DNA of 64,000 nucleotides, from positions 230,001-294,000 of the forward strand of contig JAJGOT010000164.1 in the NCBI GenBank assembly GCA_022457155.1, read 5' to 3'. Below, in pieces: positions 51,051-62,640 of this stretch; the stretch's first letter is position 1; each line of letters opens with the position of its first letter. Source of the stretch: Cladopsammia gracilis. Its lineage: Eukaryota > Cnidaria > Anthozoa > Scleractinia > Dendrophylliidae. The translations under genes were made by a program, and so were the position numbers. The notes beneath the pieces were generated by a model, which had not been told where the DNA came from, did not search any database, and worked only from the letters and a program-made list of their open reading frames with translations.

Positions 51051-51826
51051 AGGTGACGCGTAACCAGTCGACCCCATCGCCTGAAGAAGACTTTTTAGCA
51101 GTATGCAGTCGAAACGTCGCGATCCACATCGGAAGTGACTACATCGTGAGACAAACGAAAAGTACTTCTTTACTAGGAATGTCGTTCTTACCAAATACGT
51201 CGCGTAAAATTTCTGCTTTAAAACTTCAGTTGGTTGACTTGAAGGCATCAACTGATTAAGATTCACGAATTAGTACTTTCACCATGCAGTAAAGTGGCAT
51301 TCGCTTATTGAAAAAAACATCTGTCTACATCTTTGACACAGGATAGGGAAAAATTGTTAAGTGGCGTTTGCGTTATTAGCAAACCCTTTTTTGTTTGTCC
51401 TATCACATTTATGACATGTTATGCAGTATTAGTTGACATCAAGGAGAATGTCAGTAATATTTAAAGAGGCAGACTTCATATAACGGGAATAGCTGTACGG
51501 AACGTGGTTTTTAACTTTTCTTGCCCAACTATGATCTTTATGCCTTATAGTTTTATCAGAATTTAATTTTTTTGAGCTTTTATTTCATTTTAGGTCAGAT
51601 GCGCAGTTGTAACAGTTTTCGCTCGGGACGTCTCGGCTTGACGTCTTGACATGTGATATTTTCTCTTATTTTAAAAGGGGACCGGTCATCTGGGTAATTG
51701 AATTCAAATTTCAACAGTGGCACTCTTAAATAATTGATCACACGGGAAGTTTGCCGAAAATGCAACATGATCCATCCTGCTATCTAGCTGAAAGACATAG
51801 TCTTTTAATTACAATATTGCATGAAC

Positions 51827-52520
51827 TAAAGCCTACAAAACATTGCATTATAGAAGACATTCGCGATCTAAAATATTATTCAAAAGTATGAAACACCAAC
51901 CTCAATAGATTAATCCAGGAAATAACGAAATATTACAGTTTATATCTCGGGACAAAGGCACCGAGTTAAACTGGAAGTTCCGGTGTAGAAGCTACAAGAA
52001 TAAAAGAAAAATCAAAGTGCCTTTTGGGCTATCTCCTGTAAGTTTTTCCCACCATGCAATGCTGTCATATTATGTCCAAATATTGTTTTTGATGTTGCAA
52101 TTAGATATTTAAGTTAAAGTGCGAGGTTTCTTGAGTTAAATTTATTGCATGAACTAAAGCCTACAAAACATTGCAATTATAGACATTCGCGATCTAAAAT
52201 ATTATCCAAAAGTATGAAACACCACCCTCAATAGAAATAGCTTTAACCTGGAAATGACGAAATATTACAATTTATATCTCGGGCCAAAGGCACCGAGTTA
52301 AACTGGAAGTTCCGGTGTAGAAGCTATAAGAACAAAAGAAAAATCAATGTGCCCTTTGGACTATCTCCTGTAAGTTTTTCCCCACCATGCAATGCTGTCA
52401 TATTATTTCCAAATATTGCTTTTTCCCACCATGCAATGCTGTCATATTATGTCCAAAATATTGTTTTTGATGTTGCAATTAGATATTTAGGTTAAAGTGC
52501 GAGGTTTCTTGAGTTAAATT
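51827..52520. repeat. Tandem duplication of a 0.33-kb unit
   Basis: GAACTAAAGCCTACAAAACA begins both 51827 and about 52151. Both units run to GTGCGAGGTTTCTTGAGTTA. The second has an extra copy of the TTTTTCCCACCATGCAATG piece. Confidence 0.75.
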
Positions 52521-53126
52521 TATCTGTTAACAATTTTGTTTGTACTTAATTGGCAATGGTTATGCAGTCCTGTTGTCTTGCCCATAACAAACTTAGCCCA
52601 CGAAAAAAAAATGCAAGTTAGGCGAAGGGTAGATTGAATCTACCCACGGCTTATTATTAACTGTAACAAAAGACCACAGTTCTCAAGATTATAACGCCTG
52701 CGGTGGCGCTTTTAATGTTTGTGGTAATGCTTGTTCCTACTTCATTACGGAATCGCGCCCATTGAAACACGTCGATCGAGCATGTAAACTAGCTTTAAAA
52801 AAACGTAGTGCATGCGTTACAAGATGCACAGCTGTCAATCACTAAAGTCCCCAGTGTATATCAATGTTATGACCATTGTCCTTGCCCTCAGCGCTCGAAA
52901 CATCCACCTATTCATGTGGAACAATGCACGTAAAAGCAGTGTGGAAATGTTAAATTATATCGATTTTTGTTTGAAAGTATTCCAAACGTTTGATCGGTTA
53001 AACTCTATCGAAGTACAGGAAAGTCTAGACTGCAAAACAGTCCGTATTTTTGCGCGTGTCCGCCGAAAAAATAAGCGGCGATAGCAAATGTAATCAGTTA
53101 AAATATCCGAAAAAGCTTACAACTTA
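52521..53126. other. No clear gene; one 90-codon frame of unknown status
   Basis: An open frame at 52812-53084 has no recognised domain. Its 3' end overlaps CTAGACTGCAAAACAGTCCG, which looks like part of a dispersed repeat, so I leave it uncalled. Confidence 0.3.
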
Positions 53127-53560
53127 TAATATATATAGATAGGCTTAGCCTAACAGCGTCGCCGTCTGATCAAGCTTAACTAAGGTGAAACTTAACTTAG
53201 GTGAAATGTCGGAAGCAAAAGAATTAAGATTGACTACCGGGCTATTTTTCAATTTTAGCAATTCTCAAAAACATTATTACCCGACCGTGTGCCTGTACAT
53301 TTAGACCGTACAAAAGTTCACAAAAACAACTTTTTCTCCGTCTAGAATAACTAATATATATAGATAGGTCAAGCCTAACAGCGTCGTACTTTGACTAAGG
53401 TGAAAGGTTGGAAGCACAAGAATTAAGATTGACGACCGGGCTATTTTCAATTTTAGCAATTCTCAAAAACAGTTAGCTTATTACCCGACCGTCTGCACAG
53501 TACATTTAGATCGTATAAAAGTTCACAAAAACAACTTTTCTCTGTCTAGAATAACTAGTA
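53127..53560. repeat. Tandem duplication of a 0.22-kb unit
   Basis: ATATATATAGATAGG with GCCTAACAGCGTCG begins at about 53127 and again at about 53350. Both units end near AGTTCACAAAAACAACTTTT and CTAGAATAACTA. Confidence 0.7.
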
Positions 53561-53561
53561 C

Positions 53562-53750
53562 GACTACTTTCCGAATAAAATACAGTTTTTGTTTGTCAAA
53601 AATTGCCCAACAAACTGATTTGGAAATCAAAATTTGCAAAAATACACAAACATAATTACATAAGGCGACGCGAGTGAAGACAGAAAATCTAAGTCTTGTT
53701 TTGATTACATAAAATCGCTTTTTAATCTATGTAATGAATGAACAAAGACA
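53562..53750. repeat. Dispersed repeat, copy A
   Basis: CGACTACTTTCCGAATAAAA through AAGGCGACGCGAGT to AATGAATGAACAAA. A second direct copy lies at about 59370-59560. Confidence 0.7.
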
Positions 53751-53807
53751 TAATCAAAGGGCTCTTAAAGCCATCTCGTTAATGCGAGAGAATGTAAGGT
53801 TAATAAA

Positions 53808-53840
<33 letters not shown>

Positions 53841-56149
53841 GAATTGAAAAAGTTGGGTGCCTTTGATAGGTAAATGTAGTAAAGACGTGATAGGTAATAT
53901 GTGTAAAGCTGCTAAATGGTTTATTGAAGTTGAAAGATTGAAAATACCTGTAGGTCTAATCGTAGAGTTAGACATTGCAGTCATAGAGGACTTAAAGGCT
54001 CTTTTAGGAGCCACCAAATCAATAAAAGTCATGAGCAACAAAATAATCACGAGTATGAATGTAAATAATTTTCATGTTAATTTACCGTATTTATTCAAAA
54101 TAGTCTTCATTTTACAGTTGAGGGGAAACTTCAACTTGATTATATTTAGCGAATGAGCCGAGGCCAATTTGGTTGCTACGGGAGAAAATTATGAGGAGGG
54201 ATGGGGGTGGCAAAACTACTTAGATTCAATCTATCTTACGTAGTTAATTTTTCTATGTTTTGTATCAGTCACAGTATTTTAGTAGCAATGACTTGTATGG
54301 CATTACAATGGCGATTTTCTTATCGATCGAAATTTGGGAAAGATGTACGAAGGTTAAAAAATATTTACTATCTTTATTTATTGATATTTAAACAAAACTA
54401 AAACATATTGCAACGATTTTCATTTGGGATTAAAATTGATTTACTAGCAATGTTTTTAAACAGCCAATTTATATGTGCAGTGTATATGTGGATGTATGAG
54501 ACAAAACAAGAACTTTGTGCATATGAATAAGTTCAGTAAAAAGACTTCAGTAAAAAAGGAATGTTTTATCTAAATACTTCACTAAGGTAGACTATTGTAA
54601 AAAAGGCAAATGAAAATATTTTACTTGTCGCTTTTTCCGTCAACTAAAAAATTGTGTACCTTCGGGCAGAATGGTGTCTCTTGTAGGAATAGAGCTGGTA
54701 ATTAGACTTCGTTTCCTTTTATAGCCGAAGCTGTTTTCAAAACATCTCGGCTTAAAGAAGCCTTGGTAAAAACGACAAGCGACGTGGCCCCGAAAATTGC
54801 CGACATGAGACGTTCTGAACAGCGAGAAGCGGCTCGATTCCGCTTCAAAAATACGACAAATTACGACAGCGACTTTAGAAGGTTGTGCAATTTACCAATA
54901 AAAATTAAACATTATTGACCATATCGTTCATATCAACACCCGACGGCCAACGGTCTGTTTTAATGATCAATTTGTTATTGAAACGTCTACCAACCTCGTT
55001 CCCAAGACCCCTATCTTCCTCTCTCTTGGATCGGACGTGCAGTTAGAGTACACCCTAGACTCCCGGTATACACATACATATCCGTGACCTTTGATTTTTT
55101 ATTTTTTGGCGCAAATTGGTTTTAACAAGCTTAATAATTTTCCTTCGAGCATTTTTATTTTAAAAAGAGACTTTTCTTTTGATCTTGATGAAAACTTGCA
55201 CTTTATCAAATAAAGACAAATAAGTGACAGGTCACGCGTGTGGTTTCCGTTCGAATTACACGCACCGCCGGCTCCCCCGACGGTGTCAATTTACGCGAGG
55301 GCAAAAGTAACGACCCTCCCCTCGGGTGAATGTCGGTCGCTAAGCTTTAGTATTCGAATTTCGTGGTACAGCCGTTTGGATCGCGGACAATGGCGAAGCG
55401 AAGATGGCCAGAATCGCTCCAAAACGGAGCCCTTTTAGAGCCCGTGAAAGGGAATTTGGAAGCTAGCACGAATCGCACGGGTAGACATTTAACCTGGCTT
55501 TCGCGTGGCGAGGGTTCGCTCAGAGGTCTCCAGCCTTCCCTTCTTTTATAGTGGATAGTGGGGCGAGTGACAAAAGTTGTAAAAATGCATTTAAACCGGT
55601 CAGGATACATCAAGAGACAATAAAGTAAAGGTGAGAAGACTTAAGTGTGTAATATTTTCGATTTTTCTATCGCTTATCAATTCCGTGACAAATCGTATTA
55701 TTACCTAGTATATTTCTTTACTGTGCACTGGATATCACGATTGGTCTGCCTGTGGGATCATCTAATTTAAATCTTTGATGTGTGCCACAACGCATCGGAT
55801 AAATGTTTACGCTTATCCGCGTTTGTAGATCTTTATATATAAGATATAAACATCTAAGAATTTTACGGAGATTTTAAAGAAGAAAAGAACTGATCCATGA
55901 CCTATGGTCGCTACAATGTCTGTCATTGATCGATCAGAGTCCGTTCACGCATATTCATTGCTATTTTAAGACTTAAATTCAGTCAGGAAGTCAAGACAAA
56001 AAAGTGCATATCCTTAGAATTCCTCTATTCCTCAAAGAAAGAATTAAGCAAATATATATTTTTCCAACGTTAATTTCGTTTTTAAGACAGTTTTGAGATT
56101 CGCTCTTTCCTGTTCTTTATAATCTTCCGGAAACCGGACATTCCACAAA
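53751..56149. other. No gene recognised; short (CAA)n microsatellite
   Basis: (CAA)n at about 53808-53840. Short open frames at 53857-54156 and 55363-55551 show no domain; a GC-richer block lies at 55230-55560. Nothing else can be supported. Confidence 0.4.
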
Positions 56150-56748
56150 GATAACAAGGTTCGCAGAACATTCATAATCCATCGGATCAACAAAAGCAAA
56201 GAAACTTTTGATAACTTAGACGTCAGATGTGGGTGGGCTGAAATATCTGTTTTCCGCTTAGTTGTCAATGCTTGTTAAAAGGAAATATTTCACGCAGTTG
56301 TATGTTGTTATCGATATCGATGTGAAATGTTTTGGAAAGTGAAGCAGACATTGATTTTTCTTTTGTGGAGAGTTGAAAAAGAAATGGCTGCATAAGTTAA
56401 TGTTATACATGAATGGGTTATTTGCGAATATATAGTAGTTCTGTCTTTTTTTATTCGAAAGTCGAGAGTTTTCTATTTCCGGTATCATGTGTTTAGTAAC
56501 TATTAGAGATTAAATGGGTCTGCTTTAAACCTCAAAATATAGTGTTGACAGTGTCTTCTTAACGACCCCCGGGGTCACGACCGCAGCAAAATTTCGTAAA
56601 ATATTCTATTAAGATCCAAGTCTTATGCGATAGTCATATATTGGAATAGTGGGATCTTTCAATTGTTTTTTAATAGCTCCTCAGAGTTTATTCCGCGTGT
56701 AAGTGTAATGTGTTTCTCGGAGCTAGGCAGTATCTCCATTGTCAGAAG

Positions 56749-57189
56749 CCGGGGGGGGGGGGGGGTACTCAACAAAGTTTTGTACGGGGATGCTCCGCCC
56801 CGAGGTCCAAACCCTTACCCTTTCATATACCGATTTTGACAGAAAAGGTACCCCTTTCATATACCTTTCATTGAAAATGGTACCCCTTTCATATACTTTT
56901 CAATGAAAATGGTACCCTTTTCAGAGCCTTTACGTGCGTCTGTTTGATATATTTTGAAAGGCCATTTTTTTAATACTTAAATGGCAGTTTACCCTACCTT
57001 TTTTATTCTTCAACGGCGTGGCTTCGCTTCCCTTTCCTATTCTTCGTGAAATCCCTACCCTTTCATATACTTCAACCCGTGAAATCCCGACCCTTTCATA
57101 TACCTCTTACCTCAAAAAGGTACCCCTTTCAGGCGGAGCATCCCCGTATAGCCCATTATAGGGAGTACCCCCCCCCCCCCTCCCTCGGG
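56749..57189. mobile_element. hAT-like MITE with G-run/C-run ends
   Basis: The 8-bp duplication GTCAGAAG lies at 56741-56748 and 57190-57197. The ends are a G-run followed by GTACTC and GGAGTAC followed by a C-run. Inner inverted CGGGGATGCTCCGCC is present, and tandem TACCCCTTTCATATAC-like units fill the centre. It is non-coding. Confidence 0.75.
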
Positions 57190-57197
57190 GTCAGAAG

Positions 57198-58289
57198 TAT
57201 AGCATCATTTCATCCGGTTTGAAATATTTGAATCTCCAGCATGATAGCTGTACACTCTTTATCAAGTTTCCCGGAAAGTGACATCATGAAACTTAGCGCC
57301 CCAATTTCTCAAATTATAAAATTTGTACTAAAGTAATCAAACATGCGGGATTCCTGACTGCAGTATTTTTCAAAACCTTTTTCTGATCCGAGATACAGGC
57401 AAGGTTGTCCGTTGTTGCATTATTATGCAGTATTACTTTATTTTGTATTAAATTTTCCACCGCAGAAATATACTCGCGCAGAAAAAAATTACTTGTTTTA
57501 ATGATGTATATCGGCTTAAGAAGAACTTTTCAACAGTGAATATATTGCTATCATAACTCCGAGGCGACCGGCACAACAGTCATCTGTATTCCCGATTCAA
57601 CTCCACACACGTCCTCAAAAGAACCAGAGACTGTTATCATAATACTGATACATTTTTACAACAACGTACAATAATTCACTCACTAGTTTTCTCGTTGTTT
57701 ATGTTCATATTGGTTCCAGAACAGCAACCATATAACTAGGAGAACTATACAAACCTCCGGTCAGGAAGTAAAATTGTTTAATACCGATGCCTTGGATTTT
57801 ATTTATACTTGACCAGAAATCCGCAAACATTTCCTCCCAGCAGAAATTTTAGCTGTCCCGACGCGCAAAAATTTCCTCCCGCAAAACAAATTCAGTCGGA
57901 CAATCCGAAAAATTTCCTTGTGCACGGTAGCTAAACCAATAAAACTATGACGTCTTTCCCATACTATTGCATACAAACGCAAAGTTCAAATAACCGCATC
58001 CCCAAGGGTAAGATGAAACCTGAGATAAACCGAACCCAAGCCATTAACCCTTGGGAAGGCCCCAAACCCAAGGTGTGTGTAACCACAACTCAATAGAAAA
58101 AAAACGCAAAGTTCATGCTATTTTGCTCTGCCATACCGCTCATATTAACACACAAACTTTCCTGTCCCATTTAACTTTCTTAAAACCTCTCCATTAGTAA
58201 AATACACCGTGAAATTCTCAAACTACGTTTCCCAAGAAAACGCATTTAACCTATTTTTACCCTTTTAAAGTAGCTATAATGGCTTTACG
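57198..58289. other. No gene recognised
   Basis: Within the left arm of the large inverted repeat. AT-rich, with no coding sequence or RNA gene seen. Confidence 0.4.
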
Positions 58290-58654
58290 ACAAATGATTG
58301 AAACTGATAGGTAACGTGAGATATCGAAATTTAAGAAGGACTAATACCTTTGCGGTAACGTAATGTGAGATATGACAAGTTCATCACCAGTTCTGACATC
58401 CCAATACCCTAGGGAAATTAACAATAGGTCCGGGGGTGCTCCCCAAACATTTTAGTGGCAGTATGTGACGCCCTTCTTGAAATCCTAACCGCTTTAACCA
58501 ACCATATCCTCAATGCCCTAATATAGCTTCTATAAAGAAGGAACAAGAAACCCCCCCGGACAAAAGTCCACAAAATTTTGTTAACAACTTTTGTCCCTTT
58601 TTAGTACTCGACTTCGAAATCTCGCTTAATGCGCAAGCGCATTAACGAGATAAA

Positions 58655-59655
58655 AACGGACAACACAATCTTCTTTCGAAAAATTTTATTCAAATCTCCA
58701 TTAATTTATGTTTAAAAGCAAAATACGTACTATTTATAGCGCATCAAGGCAGAGCTGTCCTTGATGAAATTCAAGATAACATTACGACTTAATATGAACA
58801 CGTTTCATAAGCATGTCTCCAAAACTTAAGAGAACACAAAGGAAAAGTCAATCAAAAATTGATATCAACATAAATTCCCATCGAAAAATGTGATTTATTT
58901 TACCTTTAAAGCACTGGACTGCTTGGAAATTCTTTAAAACTCCGCTTCTTCGGTTCTGAAATCCGTAATAAAAACAAGGCATCTCCCCGCATTGCTCCTG
59001 CATTGATAAAAACGTGTAAGTTCCTCGAAGCAAGATTTTATCCCTGAAAGCTCTTCTTTTTCCACCAAAGCGGCTTTTGAGTATCCCTTAATGAGTATCC
59101 CTGTCTTGAGCAGCAAACCATGAAAAAATACAGGGAAATAACGACTTTACTGCTCCGCCAGACACTGCGAAAGATCCAACTTTTAAAATGTAAGTGTGGC
59201 GTCATACGCGCATGTTTTGCGACGTCATACGCGCCCGCGAGTTTGCCTTGCGCGATTGACACATGTCACGAAGGCGCGCCCGCGAAACCTTCCGCTAGCC
59301 ATGACCATGAAAAATGAGTATGGGGCTGCGCAGCCGGGCCTTCGGTCCGGCGAGTGCTCCGCTATTACGACTACTTTCCGAATAAAATACAGTTGTTGCT
59401 TGTCAAAAAATGCTCGAGAAACTGACTTGGAAATCAAAATTGCAAAAAAACACAAACACATTGCATAAGGCGACGCGAGTATAAAATCTAAGTCTTGTTT
59501 TGTTAACATAAAATCGCTTTTCAATCTATGTAAGCTTTATAATGAATGAACAAACGCATAAAAATGGACAACACAATCTTCTTTCGAAAAATTTTATTCA
59601 AATCGCCATTAGTTTATGTTTACAAGCAAAACGAGTACCATTAATAGCGCATCAA
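58655..59655. repeat. Direct repeat pair of about 0.1 kb
   Basis: GGACAACACAATCTTCTTTC through AAAATTTTATTCAAAT to ATAGCGCATCAA occurs at about 58665-58750 and again at about 59567-59655, in the same orientation. The second dispersed copy of 53562-53750 lies between them (59370-59560). Confidence 0.65.
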
Positions 59656-60282
59656 CTTATATAATTTGTCTTTTTGTCAAATCCTTCACATGTATCGAAA
59701 TTGTTGAAAGGCCAGAATAAAACCAAATGCTGCACGCAAATATTTGAGTGACTATGAAGACATGGCGAACGAACCTTCGCAAACTACAGAGCTGGAGAGG
59801 TCTTCGTAAGGTCATACACGCTAACATGGTCAAATATCTCACAAATATGCCGCTTTATTCTCGCGCGATTTTTTGACAACGACAAGCTACAGTATTTTCT
59901 AACGCGCTTAGTATAAATCCTTCGTTTCTCTTGTGCACTGTTGATACTCGAGGAAAGCTTTTGCCCACGTCACTTAACACGCGCGCGCGCGTCCGTGCGC
60001 GACATAATTTCCATGTAAACAAAACAAAGAACAAACAAACAAACAAGCCACTCGGAAGTGATCTTTCATTAGTGTCTTTTAAATAAACCAATCGTAAACT
60101 TATTTCAAACTTAGTGACAATAAGCTAATTCAGAGTTCTAAAAAACATGATGTGCGCGCATCGGGATAAAAACAAGCATTAATCAAAAAATACAATAGAA
60201 TTCAAATTCAACTATTTTAATCTCGGGATAAAAACACATACCCACTGAACCTATTCTTCAAACTCCGAACTCGCTTATTGTA

Positions 60283-60598
60283 ACCGTGGTAAAGGTAAAA
60301 AGGTAAAGTCGCACTCGGGCCACAATGGCCCACACGGCCGGAGCTTAACCCGGTTTCCGTAGCATGAAGCAACTAGGAATATTGCTACTCCCCCCTGGAT
60401 GGGATGCTAGTCCATCGCATGGTTACCCCCAGCATTTTGTCGCCGTTACCCATTTATACACCTGGGTGGAGAGAGACAGTGTGGAGTAAAGTTTCTTGTC
60501 TAAGGAAACAACACGACGGCAGAGACCAGGCTTCGAACCACCAACCTTCAGGTTGAAAGTCCGACGCACTAACCACTAGACCACCGTGCCACCCAATT
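60283..60598 (-). mobile_element. tRNA-derived SINE, minus strand
   Basis: On the minus strand a tRNA-like head (A box TGGTCTAGTGGTTAGTGCG, B box GGTTCGAAGCC) is followed by a conserved-looking body (GCGATGGACTAGCATCCCAT) and a TTTACCTTTTTACC end. I recall similar SINEs in several marine invertebrates and fishes. Confidence 0.75.
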
Positions 60599-61534
60599 GT
60601 AACCGTGGTAACTGACAATAATTGTGTATCAGTTTGTTTGCTGTCACTTTGTCATTCATTTGTCTCCTGTAATCCGATGAGCCACTATGTCTTACGAAAT
60701 GGACCAAAACTGTGAAGGTCTTCATGACGGGAGTTTCATTGTAAGTCAAGAAGACGAAGGATACAAGGTGACCTTCCAGAACTGGAGCAGCAGAGATTCG
60801 ACGCTATATCCTCGCACTTACAACTAAAACGCATGCAATGTGTAACACAAATCCTCAAGATGTGACTCCTTTTGACATCAGATATAGTTTCAAATGTTTT
60901 AACTCGCGGAAAATGTCGATGTTTTACGCGCGAGAGAATCCGATCTCGTTTACCTCGCGCGAAGAATTTACCGGTAGGTACGCAATTTAAATCACAAATG
61001 ATCTCATGACTAAATCTCAGTCGCTTAAAATATATGACTTACATCATTCGCTCGAAAAATTATGCATACACAAAAGCTTAAATACGACTGAAATCGGAAC
61101 AACGATCAAGTTCGATTGAACGGAAGCGTGAAACACTGAAAACGTATTGAAGTCTTTTATACAAATTAAATATATTACATGCACATTGATTTTCGTAGAA
61201 GATTCTGTTTTCAATATATTTATATTCACGTTTGTAGTTATGGAGTAGTCTAAAATTATGCACTCGAACTCTAAACAGGATTTAAAACAAGACAAGTTAT
61301 TGAAGGGCGGCATGTAGTTCGATTAACGCCGGGCGATTCGTTGGTTCGATAGTTCGTGGTTCGTGTTAACCTGAGAGTTTGAAGTTATCTGGTGGCCTGA
61401 ACTATTCTCAAACACCAACCATGGATAACAAACGCTGCGATTTTATGTTTCCAAGGTGCAATTTTGATCAGTACTTTCTTTCTAGTGAAGGGAAAATTTA
61501 TTTATCCTGTATTATTTTTATAGGTATCAGTACA
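60599..61534. other. No gene recognised
   Basis: Centre of the large inverted-repeat structure. The only open frames are short and domain-free, and no transposase can be recognised. Confidence 0.4.
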
Positions 61535-62640
61535 AAAAAGGGACAAAAGTTGTTAACAAAGGGTCGTTGTTAACTTTGTTAACTTGCGAGCTTTTGTCCG
61601 GGGAGTTAGTCCTTTTTCTTTATAGAAGCTATATTAGGGCATTGAGGATATGGTTGGTTAAACCGGTTAGGATTTCAAGAAGGCCGTCACATACCGCCAC
61701 TAAAATTTTTTGGTAGCACCCCCGGACCTATTGTTAATTTCCCTAGGGTATTGGGATGTCATGAACTTGTCATAATTATCTCACGCTACGTCACTACAAA
61801 GGTATTAAAGTTCTTATTTAGTTTCGATATCTCACGTTACCTACGGTATCAATCTTTCAAATTTGTTTTTAAGTGGATGTGTCCGAGACGTTCTACGCTC
61901 TTTGCGTCTTATGCTTTTTGTTTCCTGTCGAGTTGCACTTGGGCCTCTTTTATTGTTTCTGTCTTATTCATCATGACTGTTGTAGTATCTTTCGGTCCGC
62001 TTTTTTGAGGTTTATAGCAGAGTTGCTTTTCAACTCTTTTAGAGCTATGACCTCATCGCCTGACAAATTGTTTCTTATCCAGGATTTATTGTTTCGAAAC
62101 CACAGATAAAATCTACACATGTTGAATAAGAAAACAGGCAACTTCATTCGTAACGGACGATACACTCCTAAAACCAAAAAATATCAACAGTTTTTCCAAG
62201 AATTAACTTCAAATAGCAATCAAATACAAACCACTTGATTTCTTAAACTCAAAAACATCCATTTTATCCCTGATAGTTACCAAACACATGATACCGGAAA
62301 TAGAAAACTCGACTTTCAAATAAATAAAAAAGGCAGAACTACTATATATTCGCAAATCACCCATTTATAACATTTATTTAACTATTGCAGCCATTTCTTT
62401 TTCAACTCTCCACGTAAGAAAATCAATGTACGCTTCACTTTCCAAAAAAATTCACATCGATATCGATAACAAGATACAACTGCGTTAAATCTTTCCTTTA
62501 ACAAGCATTGACAACTACTTAATTAGCCCAATTAACACTAACAGACGTACCGCTAATCGAAAACCGGAAAACAGAGATATTTCAGCCCACCCACAACTGA
62601 AAAAGTTACAAGAAAATATTAAACATCAAAGAACATTTAA

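Larger units (their letters stand above)
48882..51173. mobile_element. Penelope-like element, head-to-head inverted pair
   Basis: Two arms in opposite orientation (about 48905-49640 and 49680-51173), each with the GIY-YIG endonuclease end and the same outer flank (CGAAACGTCGCGATCCACAT on the right and its complement on the left). The whole insertion is bordered by TAGGAATGTCGTT at 48869-48881 and 51174-51186, a 13-bp target duplication; copy 1 at about 47040 has this sequence once. The reverse-transcriptase part is missing. Confidence 0.8.
47932..51826. repeat. Tandemly duplicated segment, copy 2, split by a Penelope pair
   Basis: Same start (TTAGTTGTTCGCAATAAAA) and end as copy 1. It lacks the foldback element but contains the 2.3-kb insertion 48882-51173. 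Confidence 0.8.
56150..62640. repeat. Large inverted-repeat structure
   Basis: Two blocks pair as reverse complements. About 56180-56490 pairs with 62275-62600 (shared GATACCGGAAATAGAAAACTC, TTGTCAATGCTTGTTAA and CAGCCCACCCACA, within one or two mismatches). About 58290-58620 pairs with 61535-61860 (shared CCCTAGGG, CATATCCTCAATGCCCTAAT). The left arm also holds a hAT-like MITE, and the 0.4-kb right stretch 61860-62275 has no obvious partner. It is either one long-TIR transposon with decayed core or two nested ones. Confidence 0.65.

Noticed and set aside
53857..54156. 99-codon open frame
   Set aside because: No domain, no splice or start support, located in repeat-rich AT sequence.
55363..55551. 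62-codon frame in a GC-richer block
   Set aside because: Short, open on the other strand as well, no recognised protein.
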